Below are positions 20,901-35,900 of a stretch of 64,000 bases of DNA, one piece after another (position 1 is the stretch's first letter; each line of letters opens with the position of its first letter). The notes beneath the pieces are model-generated. The model had not been told where the DNA came from. It searched no databases and was given only the letters and a program-made list of their open reading frames with translations. The stretch comes from SP5GCR1 sp965199685 (lineage in GTDB: Bacteria > Pseudomonadota > Gammaproteobacteria > Poriferisulfidales > Oxydemutatoraceae), in contig OZ241323.1 in assembly GCA_965199685.1 (NCBI GenBank), forward strand, positions 1,860,001 to 1,924,000, given 5' to 3'. A program made the position numbers and the translations under genes.

Positions 20901-23900
20901 GCACATTCACCCATGCAGTTCGGGTGGTTTGGTCGTTCTCTCTGCTTTGCCATTGATAGCTGATATTGCTACCACCGCCGTCGGGGTCGCCACTCAAATC
21001 TATGGCCGAGGCAGTAAGCTCTCTCTCATTTAGGCTTGGTGCGCCTAATGCTGTAATCTTGCCGTTGTTGCGCTTGGCTATGGTGATTAATACATGTTGT
21101 GTGGTACTCCCTACATCACTCATTGCTGACAGCATGATTACCAAATTGACAGTGTCTGCATCAGCAGACACATAATCTTCCGGCACCTCAATTGTGACAC
21201 TGCTTCGGGTTATAGGTTCTACCAGCAAGTCTCCATCCGATACTTGCGACCAACTGAAATTCAACGGAATGATAGTCGCAATGGTTGAAGACGATGCCGT
21301 AAGTGTGATGCTATCACCTTCGTTAATAGCACTCGTCGGCACACCAGCGATCTCTACGCTTAGCCGGTGTGATAAATCAGGTCGCTCTCTAGGCTGATTG
21401 GGTATCACCGTGCCATCGCTGTATTTGAGCGCAGGATACTGTTCGGCTGTGCCGAAATCCCATACATCGGTACTCCAGCTTCTATATATCCCAGTTGCCG
21501 TTGTAGGTGATTGCAATTCTATAGTAGTCTTACCCTCGCCACCAGCACTTACCGTTTGCCCACTAGTCCATTTATCCCAATAGCTGCTCGTGATTCTACT
21601 ATAGTTATTCTGGCCGACTAAACCACCTACCCTACGCCCTCCTTCAACATTTCCGGTCGCATAGCTGTTCGTGATGGTGTCTCTCCAATTTACACCGATT
21701 AAACCACCTACATTATCCATTCCTTCAACATCTCCTGTCGCATAGCTGTTGGTGATGGTAGCACGTAGATTATTACCAACTAAACCACCTACTTCACTCT
21801 CTCCTTCAACATCTGCCGTCGCATAACTGTTCGTGATGGTGCCATCATCAATATTTGCACCGACTAAACCGCCTACCCAATGGCTTCCTCCTTTAACGAA
21901 ACCCGTTGCGTAGCTGTTAGTGATGGAACTAGAACTTCTACCGACTAAACTGCCTACTCTAGAGTCCCCGATAATATCTACATTTAGCAAACCAACATTA
22001 GCAATCTCAACACCGCTCCCCATATAACCAAACAAACCCACAAAGTTAGTGCCAGATCTATTAATCATTAAATTAGATATCGTATAGCCGTTGCCGTTAA
22101 ACTTTGCATTGAAAGTATTAGCAGAGGAATTGCCTATTGGGTTCCAACCTGTGCCTGTAGTCCAAACAACCATGTTAGCCGTTGAACTATAGCTGTCGTC
22201 GTTGTTGAAGTCTAAATCTTGAGTTAGTTCATAGCCTTTGCAGCCGGTATCAGGGCAACCTAAGGTAATCTTTGTTGCTGAGCCGCTCGCTTTATAGCCG
22301 GTTCCATCTAACTGATAGCGGATTGCGTTCAATCCTTCCAAGTTGCATATCTCTATTAGACCGTCGTCGTCTTGATCTATATCGGTTGTTCCACAGGATG
22401 TTAGGCTTGCTATCTCTATTTGTGGTATATCAGGTCGCTCCCTTGGCTGATTGGGAATCACCGTGCCGTCGCTGTGTTTGAGCGCAGGATATTGCCCAGT
22501 TGTGCCAAAATCCCATACGCTGAGACTCCATCTTCTATATATACCAGTTGCCGTCGTAGGTGATTGCAGTTGGATAGTCGTTTGACCAAGCCCATCAGCA
22601 CCACTAGAAATACCACTAACATCCCTATCCCAATAACTACTAACCACACTTCTATTACCAGCACCGTTATAGCCTAGTATCCCTCCCCTACTACCACCAG
22701 TGCTGTTGATACTAGAAACCGTATAGCTATTGGTAATCGTCCCTCCGCTAAAATTACAACCTACTATGCCACCAATATAGCTACCGCCCCAAACACTCAC
22801 ATTGTTATAACTATTAGTAATCCTGCTATAGTTATCGCCGACCAAACCACCCGCACTATCTCCTCCTCGTATTGTGCCCGTTGCATAGCTGTTGCTGATT
22901 ACACTACCACTACTATTCAGACCAACCAAGCTACCTACCCCCCAGTTCCCTCTAACATTCACATTGATTAAACCCACACCTTCAATCCTAGCTGAGCCAC
23001 CTATTCTCCCAAACAAACCAATGTTTCTAGCAGAAGGTCTGTCTATCATCAAATTAGATATACTGTGTTTGCTGGCCTTGAATATCGCATTGAACGGACT
23101 ATCCCTTGTCCCAATGGGTTGCCAACCTGTGCCTGTAGTCCATGTAATTTTGTTGGACACTGAACTATAACTGTTGTCGTCGTTAAAATCTAAATCTTGG
23201 GTTAGCTCATAGCCTCTGCAGCCATTAGCAGGGCAACCCGCAGTAATTTTTGCCGCCGACCTGCTCGCTTTATAGCCGGTGCCATCCAGCTGATAGCGGA
23301 TTGAGTTCAATCCTTCCAAGTTGCATATCTCTATCAATCCGTCATCGTCTTGGTCTATGTCTGTTAGGTCGCATGATACTGAATTCACCACGCTTATAGG
23401 AAGATTTATCTTTTCATAGACCGCAGCTTCCGATACCACTTCCTCGTTATAACCCTGCCCGTCGGTGTAACTTACGACTACGCGGTATTGGAAAATACCT
23501 ATCACATCCTCTGCAATGGTATACGCTTCGCTCGTGCCGGCAGATATATTTGTCCATGCGGTTGCGGTGCTTTCTCTGCTTTGCCATTGATAGCCGATAT
23601 TGCTACCGCCGCCATCGGGGTCGCCACTCAAATCTATAGACGGGGCAGTAAGCTCTCGCTCGTTTAGACTCGGCGCGCCCAATGCCGCAATCTTGCCGTT
23701 GTTGCGCTTGGCTATGGTTATGACTACTTGCTGTGCAGTACTGCCCACATCGCTAACTGCTTCCAGTATGATTGCCAAATTGACAGTGTTTGCACCAACA
23801 GACACATAATCTTCGGGAACTTCAATCGTCACACTGCTTTGAGTTGTAGGCTCTATCAGCAAGCCTCCGCCCGATACTTGCGACCAACTATAACTCAATG

Positions 23901-26900
23901 GAATATTGCTCGTATTACTTTGCAAAGATGCCGTAAGCGTGACACTATCACCTTCGTTAATAGCATCCGCCGGCACACCAGCGATCTCTACGCTTAGCCG
24001 GTGTGATAAATCAGGTCGCTCTCTAGGCTGGTTGGGCATCACTGTGCCATCGCTGTATTTGAGCACAGGATACTGTTCGGCTGTGCCGAAATCCCATACA
24101 TCGGTACTCCAGCTACTATATATACCAGTTGCCGTCGTAGGTTCTTGCAATTCTATAGTAGTGTTACCCTCGCCTCCAGCACTTGCCGTTTGCCCGCTAG
24201 TCCATTTATCCCAATAGCTGTTTGTGATGACGGAAGGATAATTAATATCATCAACTAAACCGATTAAACCTCCTACATCACTCTCTCCTTCAATATCTCC
24301 CGTCGCATAACTGTTCGTTATAGTAGCATTCACACTACTACCAACTAAACCACCTACACGCAAAACTCCACTAACAGAACCCGTCGCATAGCCGTTCGTG
24401 ATACTTCGACCATGCCAACCGACTAAACCGCCTACATTATCCTCTCCTTCAACATCTCCCGTCGCATAGCTGTTGGTGATGTTAGCCGCCCAATTACTAC
24501 CAACTAAACCGCCTACCTCATCCTTTCCTTTAACAAAACCTGTTGCATAACTGTTCGTGATGGGGCCATAATTTCTACCGACTAAACCACCTACTCTGGA
24601 ACCTCCGGTAATATCCACATTTAGCAAACCAACATTAGCAATCTCAGCCCCGCTGCTCGTGTAGCCGAACAAACCTACAAAGTTGGTGTTAGATCTATTA
24701 ATCATCAAATTAGATATCGTATAGCCATTGCCGTTAAACGTTACGTTGAAAGCATTAGAAGGGGAATTGCCAAGTGGTTGCCAACCCTCTCCTGTAGTCC
24801 ATGTAATTTTGTTTGTCGTTGAACTATAGCTGTTGTCGTCGCTGAAGTCTAAATCTCTGCTTAGCTCATAGCCCGTACAGCCACCATCGGAACGGCAACC
24901 CATAGTAATTAACGGCGCAGACTCATTTGCTTTATAGCCAGTGCCGTCCATCTGATAGCGCATTGCGTCCAACCCCTCCAAGTTGCATATCTCTATCAGA
25001 CCATCGTCGTCTTGATCTATATCTGTTGTTCCACAAGATGTTAGGCTTGCTATTTCTATAAGGGAGTATCTGCTCTCATAGACCACAACTCGCGATATAA
25101 CTTCTTCGTTATAACCTTGTCCGTCGGTGTAGTTCACGACCACGCGGTATTGGAAAATACCTATCACATCCTCTGCAATGGTATACGCACTGTTCGTGCC
25201 GGCAGGCACATTTATCCATGCGGTTGCGGTGCTTTCTCTGCTTTGCCATTGATAGCTGATATTGCTACCGCCACCGTCGGGGTCGCCGCTTAAATCTATA
25301 GGTGGTGCGGTAAGCTCTCGCTCGTTTAGGCTTGGTGCACCCAATGTCGCAATCTTACCATTATTGCGTTTGGCTATGGCTATAACTACTTGCTGTGCAG
25401 TACTGCCTACATTGCTAATCGCATCCAACATGACTGCTAAATTGACGGTGTCTGCATCAGCAGGTACATAATCTTCAGGCACCTCAAACGTTATACTACT
25501 TAAGGTTGTAGGCTTTATCAGCAAGCCTCCACCCGATACTTGCGACCAACTATAACTCAACGGAATGGTAAGCTCACTGCTTGCGGACGATGCCGTTAGT
25601 GTGATACTGTCGCCTTCGTCCACAGCACTCGCCGGCACACCAGCAACCTCTATGCTTAGCCGGTGTGATAAATCAGGTCGCTCTCTAGGCTGGTTGGGCA
25701 TCACTGTGCCGTCGCTGTATTTGAGTACGGGATATTGCTCAGTTGTGCCGAAATCCCACACTCTCGTACTCCATCTTCTATATATCCCGGTTGCCGCCGT
25801 AGGTGATTGCAGTTCTATCGTAGTCTTACCTTCGCCACCAGCACTTGCAATTTGCCCGCTAGTCCATTTATCCCAATAGCTGTTTGTGATGCTGCCCCCA
25901 CCCCAATCATAACCAATTAAACCGTCTACCCTAGCATACTCGCCAGTTCCTGAAACAGAACCCGTCGCATAGCTGTTCGTGATAGTTCCATCATAAAACT
26001 TATTACCGACTAAACCGCCTAACAGGGCATAAGAACCAGTCCCTGAAATGGAGCTTGTCGCATAGCTATTGATGATAGCACTACGATAAATTAAACCGAC
26101 TAAACCACCTATATGAACATACCTCCCAGCCCCTGAAACAAAACCCGTCGCATAGCTTCTGGTGATGGTACCTTGATAAGAATTCTCACCAACTAAACCA
26201 CCCATATTGACATATCTCCCAGTCCCTGAAACAGAACCCGTCGCGTAGCTTCTGGTGATGGTACCTTGATAAGAATTCTCACCAACTAAACCACCTATAT
26301 CAGAAGCAGCCTGCCCAATCATTGTGACATAAGCTACTGTAACAGAAGCTGTCGCATAACTAAGCCTGATAGTACCATGATTATGACCGGCTAAACCGCC
26401 AACACCAAGCCCAGTTGCTGAAACAGAACCCGTCACATAGCTGTTCGTGACATCGCTATAGTTATGGCCAACTAAACTGCCTACATAGCTATTGCCGCTC
26501 ACATCTACATTTAGTAAACCAACATTAACAACTTTAGATTGATCCTTTGTATAACCAAACAAACCTACATTACGAGCATCTGGTCTATTAATCATTAAAT
26601 TAGATATCGTATAGCCATTGCCGTTAAACGTTGCGTTGAAAGCATTAGTAGAAGAGTTGCCAATTGGTTGCCAACCCTCTCCTGTAGTCCAAACAACCTT
26701 GTTTGTCGTTGAACTATAGCTGTCGTCTTCGTTGAAGTCTAAATCTCGGCTTAGCTCATAGCCCGTGCATCCACCATCAGAACGGCAACCTATAGTAATT
26801 ACTGGCGCAGACTCATCTGCTTTATAACCTGTTCCATCCAGCTGATAGCGCATTGCGTTCAATCCCTCCAAGTTGCATATCTCTATCAGACCGTCGTCGT

Positions 26901-29900
26901 CTTGGTCTATGTTTGTTGTCCCACAAGATGTTAGACTTGCTATTTCTATAAGAGAGTATCTGCTCTCGTAGACCACGGCTTGCGATATGACTTCCTCGTT
27001 ATAGCTCTGCCCGTCGGTGTAACTTACAATCACACGATACTGGAAAGTGCCGAAAACATTCTCTGGGATGGTGTACGCTACGCTCGTGCCGGCAGGCACA
27101 TTCGCCCATGCAGTTGCGGTGCTTTCTCTGCTTTGCCATTGATAGCTAATATTGCTAACACCACCGTCGGGGTCGCCACTTAAATCTATAGACGGGGCAG
27201 CAAGCTCTCTCTCGTTTAGACTTGGCGCACCCAATGCTGTAATCTGCCCATTATTGCGCTTGGCTATGGTTATGACTACTTGCTGTGCGGTACTGCCTAT
27301 ATCGCTAATCGCATCCAACATGATTGCTAAATTGACGGTGTTTACACCAGCAGACACATAATCTTCTGGCACTTCAACCGTCACACTGCTTTGGGTTGTA
27401 GGCTCTATCAGCAGGTCTCCATCCGATACTTGCGACCAACGATAACTCAGTGGAATGATAAGCTCACTGCTTGCGGACGATGCCGTTAGTGTGATGCTAT
27501 CACCTTCATTTACAACACTCGCCGGCACACCAGCGATCTCTACTTCCGGCATTTGTAATATATCAGGTCGCTCTCTAGGCTGGTTAGGCATTACCGTGCC
27601 ATCTCTATGTTTAAGTGCTGGATACTGCCTAGGCGTGCCGAAATCCCATGCCTTAGAACTCCAACTACTATATATCCCAGTTGTTGTCGTAGGTTCTTGC
27701 AGTTCTATCGTGGTCTTACCCTCGCCACCGGCACTTTCCGTTTGCCCGCTAATCCACTTATCCCAGTAGCTCTTTGTGACTCTGCCTAAATAAGTATTAC
27801 CAACTAAACCACCAACATTTACATTCGCAGAAACTCCTGTCACAGAACTTGCCGTATAACCACTTGTAATGACACCTATAGAGTTCAAACCAACTAAACC
27901 GCCTATATCGGCGTGCCTTCCAGTCCCGGCAACCGAACTTATCGCATAGCTACTCGTAATAGTACTTTCATAACTGAAACCGACTAAACCGCCTACATGA
28001 GCATTAGAACCATCCCCTGTAACATGACCTGTCGCATAGCTACTCGTGATGATACCTCTAAGATTCAAACCGACTAAACCGCCTATGGAAGCGTACCACA
28101 AAGTTCCTGTAACAGAACCTGTGGCATAGCTATTCGTGATGGTGCCTCCGTCAGAATTTTCACCAACTAAACCGCCTATATCATCATATCCTCCAATATC
28201 TCCTGTAGCATGACTGTTCGTGATGGTACCCTCACTCCAACCAGCTAAACCGCCTACATAATATTTCCCGGCAACCGAACTTGTCGCATAGCTACTCATG
28301 ATAGAACCATAATTAAAACCAACTAAACCACTTACAGCAGCACCCCCTGTAACATGACCTGTCACATGGCTACTCTTGATACTACCTTTGTTATAACCGA
28401 CTAGTCCCCCTACACAACAATCCCCAGCTATATTTACATTAAGTAAACCAATATTGCGGATTTCAGATTGGTTACTTGTATAACCGAACAAACCTACTTG
28501 ATTGATCCCAGGTTTATTAGTCATAAGATTAGAGATCGTATGACCGTTACCCTCAAAAGTTGATTCAAAAAGATTTTTATTATTAGGACTTCTATAGTAC
28601 CCAATTGGTGACCAACCTGCGCCCATTGTCCATGTAATTTTGTTTGCCGTTGAACTATAGCTGTCGTCGTCGTTAAAGTCTAAGTCTCGGGTTAGCTCGT
28701 AACCTTCGCAACCAGTAGCAGGGCAACCTAGAGTAATCTTCATCGTGGATGAACTTGGTCTATAGCCAGTGCCGTCCAGCTGATAGCGCACTGCGTTCAA
28801 CCCCTCCAAATTACATATCTCTATCAGACCGTCGTCGTCTTGGTCTATGTCTGTTGTTCCACAAGATATTAGACTTGCTATTTCTGCGAAAGAATATCTG
28901 CTCTCATAGACCACAGCTCGCGAGATAACCTCTTCGCTATAGCCTTGCCCATCAGTGTAACTTACTATCAAACGATACTGGATGGTGCCGAAAACATTCT
29001 CTGCAATGGTGTACGCTTCGCTCGTGCCGGCAGGCACATTCGCCCATGCAGATTGGGCATCTTCTCTGCTTTGCCACTGATAGCCGATATTGCTACCACC
29101 GCCATCAGGATCGCCACTCAAATCTATAGACGGGGCAGCAAGCTCTCTCTCGTTTAGGTTAGGCACTCCTAATGCCGCAATCTTGCCATTATTGCGCTTA
29201 GCTATGGTTATGACTACTTGCTGTACAGTACTGCCTACATCGCTAACCGCTTCCAACATGATTGCTAAATTGACGGTGTTTGCACCAGCAGACACATAAT
29301 CTTCTGGCACATAAATCGTCACACTGCTTTGGGTTATAGGCTCTATCAGCAAGTCTCCATCTGATGTTTGCGACCAACTGTAATTCAACGGGATGATAAG
29401 CTCACTGCTTGCCGACGATGCCGTGAGTGTAATGCTATCGCCTTCGTTCACAGCACCCGTCGGCACACCAGCGATCTCTACGCTTAGACGGTGTGATAAA
29501 TCAGGTCGTTCTCTAGGCTGGTTGGGCAGCACCGTGCCGTCTCTGTGTTTGAGCGCAGGATATTGCTCAGTTGTGCCGAAATCCCATATATCGTTACTCC
29601 AGTTACTATATATTCCAGTTGCGGTCGTAGGTTTTTGCAGTTGTATCGTGGTCTTGCCTATGCCTCTGGCACTTGCCGTTTGCCCACTAGTCCACTTATC
29701 CCAATAGCTGTTTCTGACAGTGTAACGATAACTACTATAGCCGACTAAACCGCCTACATCACTCTCTCCTTCAACATCTCCCGTCGCATAACTATTCGTG
29801 ATGCTACTATCATAACCGATTAAACCGGCTAAACCCCCTACATCATCCCTTCCTTTAACAGAACCTGTTGCATAGCTGTTCGTGATAGTGTCTTGATTAT

Positions 29901-32900
29901 GACCGACTAAGCCGCCTACCCAACGGCTTCCTTTAACGAAACCCGTTGCATAGCTGTTCGTGATGGGGCCGTCATTTCTACCGACTAAACTACCTACTCT
30001 AGAACCTCCGGCAATATCTACATTTAGCAAACCAGCATTAGCAATTTTAGACTCACCTTCTGTATAACCGAATAAGCCTACATAATTAGTGTTAGGTCTG
30101 TTAATCATCAGATTAAAAATTGTATAGCCGTTGCCGTCAAATATTGAGTTGAAAGCATTAGAAGAGGAATTGCCAAGTGGTTGCCAGCCTGTGCCCGTAG
30201 TCCAGACAACCTTATTAGCCGTTGAGTTATAGCTGTCGTTGTCGTTAAAGTCTAAATCTCGGGTTAGCTCATAGCCTGTGCAGCCGATAGCAGGACAACC
30301 TAGGGTAATCTTCATCGTGGATGAACTTGGTCTATAGCCAGTGCCGTCCAACTGATAGCGGATTGCGTTCAATCCCTCCAAGTTGCATATCTCTATCAGA
30401 CCATCATTGTCTCGGTCTACGTCTGTTGTCCCACAGGATGTTAGACTTGCTATTTCTACAAGAGAGTATCTGCTCTCATAGACTACGGCTCGCGAGATAA
30501 TCTCTTCGTTATAGCCTTGCCCATCGGTGTAACTCACGACCACACGATACCGGAAAGTGCCGAAAACGTCCTCTGCAACGGTATACGCTTCGCTCGTGCC
30601 AGCAGGCACATTTGCCCAAGCAGTGCGGGTGGTTTGGTTGCTTTCTCTGCTTTGCCATTGATAGCTGATATTGCCACCGCCGCCGTCAGGGTCGCCACTT
30701 AAATCTACAGTCGGAGCAGTAAGCTCTCTCTCGTTTAGACTCGGCGCGCCTAATGCTGCAATTTGCCCGTTGTTGCGCTTGGCTATGGTGATTGATACTT
30801 GTTGAGCAGTACTGCCTATATCACTAATCACATCTAACATGATTGCTAAATCGACGGTGTTTGCGCCTGCAGACACATAATCTTCCGGCACCTCAATCGT
30901 CACACTACTTCGGGTTGTAGGCTCCACTAGCAAGCCTCCGCGTGATGCTTGTTCCCAGCGATAACTCAATGGAATATTGCTCGCATCACTTTGCAAAGAT
31001 GCCGTAAGCGTGATACGCTCGCCTTCGTTGACAGTACTCGTGGGCACACCGGCAATCTCTACTTGTGGCATTTGCAACACATCCTCAGGCGGTTCTCTAC
31101 TTTGATTAGGCATCACCGTACCATCACGATATTTAAGCGCAGGGTATTGCTTGGTTGTGCCGAAATCCCACACACTGGTACTCCATCTTTTATATATACC
31201 AGTTGCCGTCGTAGGTTTTTGCAGTAGTATCGTGGTCTTACCTTTGCCACCAGCACTTCTCTTTTTTCCACTCGTTGTTTTGTCCCAGTAGCTGTCCGTG
31301 ACACTTCTACTATCACCGACTAGCCCTCCTACGCCAACGCTATAACCGAACCCCTTAACAAAACCCGTCGCATAGCTGTTCGTGATGCTTCTACTATAAC
31401 CGGCTAAACCACCTACGCTAGCATAGGGACCATTCCCTGTAACAGAACCCATCGCATAGCTGTTCGTGATGCTAGCATCTATGAAGATACCATTCCTAGA
31501 GCTATAATTATTAGAACCGACTAAACCACCTACATTAGCTCCATGACCAGACCCCTTAACAGAACCCGTTGCATAGCTATTTATGATAATACTACCACGA
31601 CCAACTAAACCGCCTACATAAGTATAAGAACCATTCCCCCTAACAGAACCAGTCACATAGCTGTTGATAATTTCACCATCACTAATACCAACTAGACCGC
31701 CAACATATCGGCTAGAATTTATGTTTACGTTTAGCAAGCCAATATTCGCAATTTTGCTTTTACTTCCTGTATAACCGAATAAACCAGCATCAACAGAATA
31801 CTGATTTATCGTTAAATTGGAAATCGTATGATTATTTCCTTCAAACGTCGTATTGAAAGATTGATACCACCTTCGCCCAATTGGTTGCCAGCCTGTTCCA
31901 GCCGTCCACATCGTTTTATTAGCTATATTTTGATAACTTGCATCATCGTTAAAATCTAAATCCTTGGTTAGCTCATAACCATTACATCCCTCATCAGGAC
32001 AACCTGTGGTGATCTTCACTGCCGATCTATTTGCTTTATATCCTGTGCCATCCAACTGATAACGCATTGCATTTAGACCATCCAAGTTGCATATCTCTAT
32101 TAAGCCGTCGTTATCTTGGTCTACATACGGTGTGTCGCAGGATGTTAGATTTACTATGCTTATGCTTGGTTGAAGAGGAGATCTTCTGTCGTAAACTATG
32201 GTTTCCGACATGACCCCTTCTCTATAGCCTTGCCCGTCGGTATAACTTACGATCAAGCGATATTGAGCGATACTTGCGGTATCTTCCGGAATGATATATG
32301 CTTCGTTTGTACCGGCAACCACATTCTCCCATACGGTTCCGGCACTCTCCCTACTTTGCCATTGGTAACCAATGTTGACACCACTACCATCGGGGTCGCC
32401 ACTTAAGTCTATAACCGGAGCTGTAAGTTCTCTCTCGTTTAGATCCGGTGCACCTAACGCCGCAATCTTGCCGTTATTGCGCTTGGCGATGGTCATTACT
32501 ACTTGCTGTTCAGTGCTACCTATACCGCTAATCACTTCCAGTGTGATTGTAAGGTCAATGGTATTCACATTCGCCGGCACATAATCCTCCGGCACCTTGA
32601 TCGTCACACTGCTACGGGTTGTAGACTCTATCAGCGAAGCTCCACTTGATGTTTGCGTCCAGAGATAACTTAACGAGGCACTACTTTGGGAAAATGCCGT
32701 AAGCGTAATGTACTCGCCTTCGGCAACAGCACCCTGCGGAACACCAGCTATCTCTACATCTAGTTTTTGTGATGGGCCTGTTTGCTCTATAGGTTGATTG
32801 TGCGTTATTGTGCCACTGCTATATTGAAATATAGGATATTGCTCGGATGTGCCGAAATCCCATACATCAGTACTCCAGCCGTAGTAAATTTCGTCTGAGG

Positions 32901-35900
32901 TGTTTCCTGGTGCTATAGCTGATTTCAGCTGTGCAGTCGTTCGGCCTCCTGACCTGTAAGCATCTTCAGAAACACCGCTAATACCTACATCCCAGTAGCT
33001 ATTGACAACTCCATCAATGCCAGAACTGTTATATCCTAGTATTCCTCCGATATTAATTTGCCTTCTATTGCTTCTAGCAACCGTATAGCTATTAGTAATC
33101 TCTCCTCCGCCAAAATTACAACCCACCATGCCACCAATATAATTATTACCTGACATACTAATATTTGTGAAACTATTAGTAATCCTACCGTAGTTATCAC
33201 CAACCAAACCACCGACACTACTACCCCCTTGCATTATGCCTGTTGCATAGCTATCACTTATTACACCACCCCTATTCTTACCAACCAAACTACCTATCCC
33301 CCACTGTCCTCTGACATTTGCGTTTATTAAACCAACACTTTCAATTCTAGCTGAACTCCCTATTCCTCCAAACAAACCAATGTTTCTAGCAGAGGGTCTA
33401 TCTATCATTAAATTAGAAATGCGATATTGGTTAGCCTTAAATATCGCAGTAAAAGGATTATCTGATGTTCCAATCGGCTCCCAACCTAACCCTGTAGTCC
33501 ATCCGTGTTTGTTCACTGAGAAATCTTGGTAGCTTGCATCATCGTTAAAGTCTATATCTCTCACCAATTCGTAGCCTTTGCATCCTCTATCAGGGCAACC
33601 TGCAGTAATCTTCATCGTAGATGCACTCTGTCTATAACCTGTGCCATCCAATTGATAACGTATTGCGTTCAATCCTTCCAAATCGCATATTTCTATCAAA
33701 CCATCGTTATCTTTATCTATATCTGTTGGATAGCAAACTATCGGTGTCACTGTTCTTATGAGATGCCTTACGAAATTACTTGCTTCCTCATAGACTACAG
33801 CTTCCGAGAGAATTTTTTCGCTATAACCTTGTCCGTCGGTATACCCTACTAGCACACGATATTGCACAATGCCTCTAGCATTCTCTGGAATAATATACGC
33901 TTCGTTGGTAGCGGCAAAGATATTCACCCATGTGGGTTCAGTAATGCTTCTACTCTGCCATTGGTAGCTGATATTGCCACCTTTGCCATCTGGATCGCCG
34001 CCTAAATTTATAACCGGGGCTACAAGTTTTCTCTCGTTTATACCCAGCAAACCCAATCTCGCAATCCGCCCATTATTGTGTTTTACAATAGTGATTGTTA
34101 GCTGTTGAGTAGCATGCCGTTTATCGTTAATTACCTCTAATGATAATACTAAATTAATACTATCCATGTTCGTTGACATATAATCTCCAGGTACCTCAAA
34201 AGTTATACTACTCTGGGTTGTGGGAGCTATTAGCAAAACTCCATCCGATATTTGCGTCCAGCGGTAACTTGACGAGGCACTACTTTGAGAGGATGCCGTA
34301 AGCGTGATGCGTGTACCCTCATAGACAAAACCTGTCGGCACACCAGTTATCTTTACTCTAGCTTGATTGGGCAAAAATGTACCATCGTTATATTTCAAGA
34401 TAGGATACTGCCCAGTTGTACCGAAATCCCATATGTCCTTATCCCAGCCACCATATATCCCGGTTGGTGCTATAGGTGACTGCAACTCTATTGAGGTCTT
34501 AGCTTCGCCGCCAGCACTCGTCGTTCTCCCGCTAGTCCATTTATCCCAATAGCTGTTCTCAATAATGGCATCATCATTATGACCAACTAAACCACCTACC
34601 TCAGAAGAAGTTCCTGTAACCAAACCTGTTGCGTAGCTGTTGATGATGCTATCTTTATCATTCTCACCAACTAGGCCACCTAACCGAGCATTAGAACCAT
34701 GTCCTGTAACAGAACCCGTCGCATAGCTGTTCTCAATGATGGCATAATCCCCTTCACCGACTAAACCACCTAATCGGGCATTAGAACCACGCCCTGTAAC
34801 AGAACCCGTCGCATAGCTACTCGTGATGCTACCCTCATAATTTTTACCAACTAAACCACCTGCATATACATAACGACCAGTCCCTGTAACAGAACCCGTC
34901 GCATAGCAGTTCGTGATGATGCCATGGCTATTTTCACCGACTAAACCTCCGACATCTTCCTCCCCTTGAACAGAACCTGTCGCATAACTGTTGATGATGC
35001 TGCCCCTGTTCTCACCGACTAAGCCACCTACCCTATCATGAGTTCCTGTGATAAAACTCGTCGCATAACTGTCCTTGATGCTGCCCCCATTCTTACCAAC
35101 TAAGCCACCTAACTCATAAGAACCTGCAACAGAACCCGTCGCATAACTGTCCTTGATACTACCTCCATTCCTACCGACTAAACCACCTAAATGATCATCT
35201 CCTGAAACAGAACCAGTAGCATAGCTGTTCGTGATGCTACCCCCAATATTTTCACCGACCAAGCCACCTACATCATCATCCCCATTCACATTTACGTTAA
35301 GTAAACCAATATCGCTGATTTTAGATTGAGACCCGACATAGCCGAACAATCCAACATTATCAGTATTAGATCTGTTAATCATTAAATTAGAGATAGTGTA
35401 TTCGTTGCCGTTGAATATTGCACTAAAAGCATTATAAGAGGAGTTTCCAATGGGTTGCCAACCCCCTCCCGTAGTCCATCCAAGTTTGTTTGCTAAAGGA
35501 TCTCGATAGCTTGCATCGTCGTCAAAGTCTAAATCTCTGATTAGCTCATAACCATCACACCCATCATCAGGACAACCCGTAGTACTCACCAACGCAGACC
35601 CACTTACCTTATAGCCGGCACCATCCATTTGATAACGGATTGCATTCAAGTCCTCCAAGTGGCATATCTCTATTAGACCGTCACCGTCTTGGTCTAAGTC
35701 GGTTGGGTCGCAGGATGTTGGGTCTACTATTTCTGTGAGAGAATACCCTCTCTCATAGACTATAACTTCCGATATAACTTCTTCGCTATAACCTTGTCCG
35801 TCGGTGTAATTCACTATCACGTGATATTGGATGATGCCTATGAAATCCTCTGGAATGGTATACACCTCGTCCGTACCAGCAGATATATCTACCCATCCGG

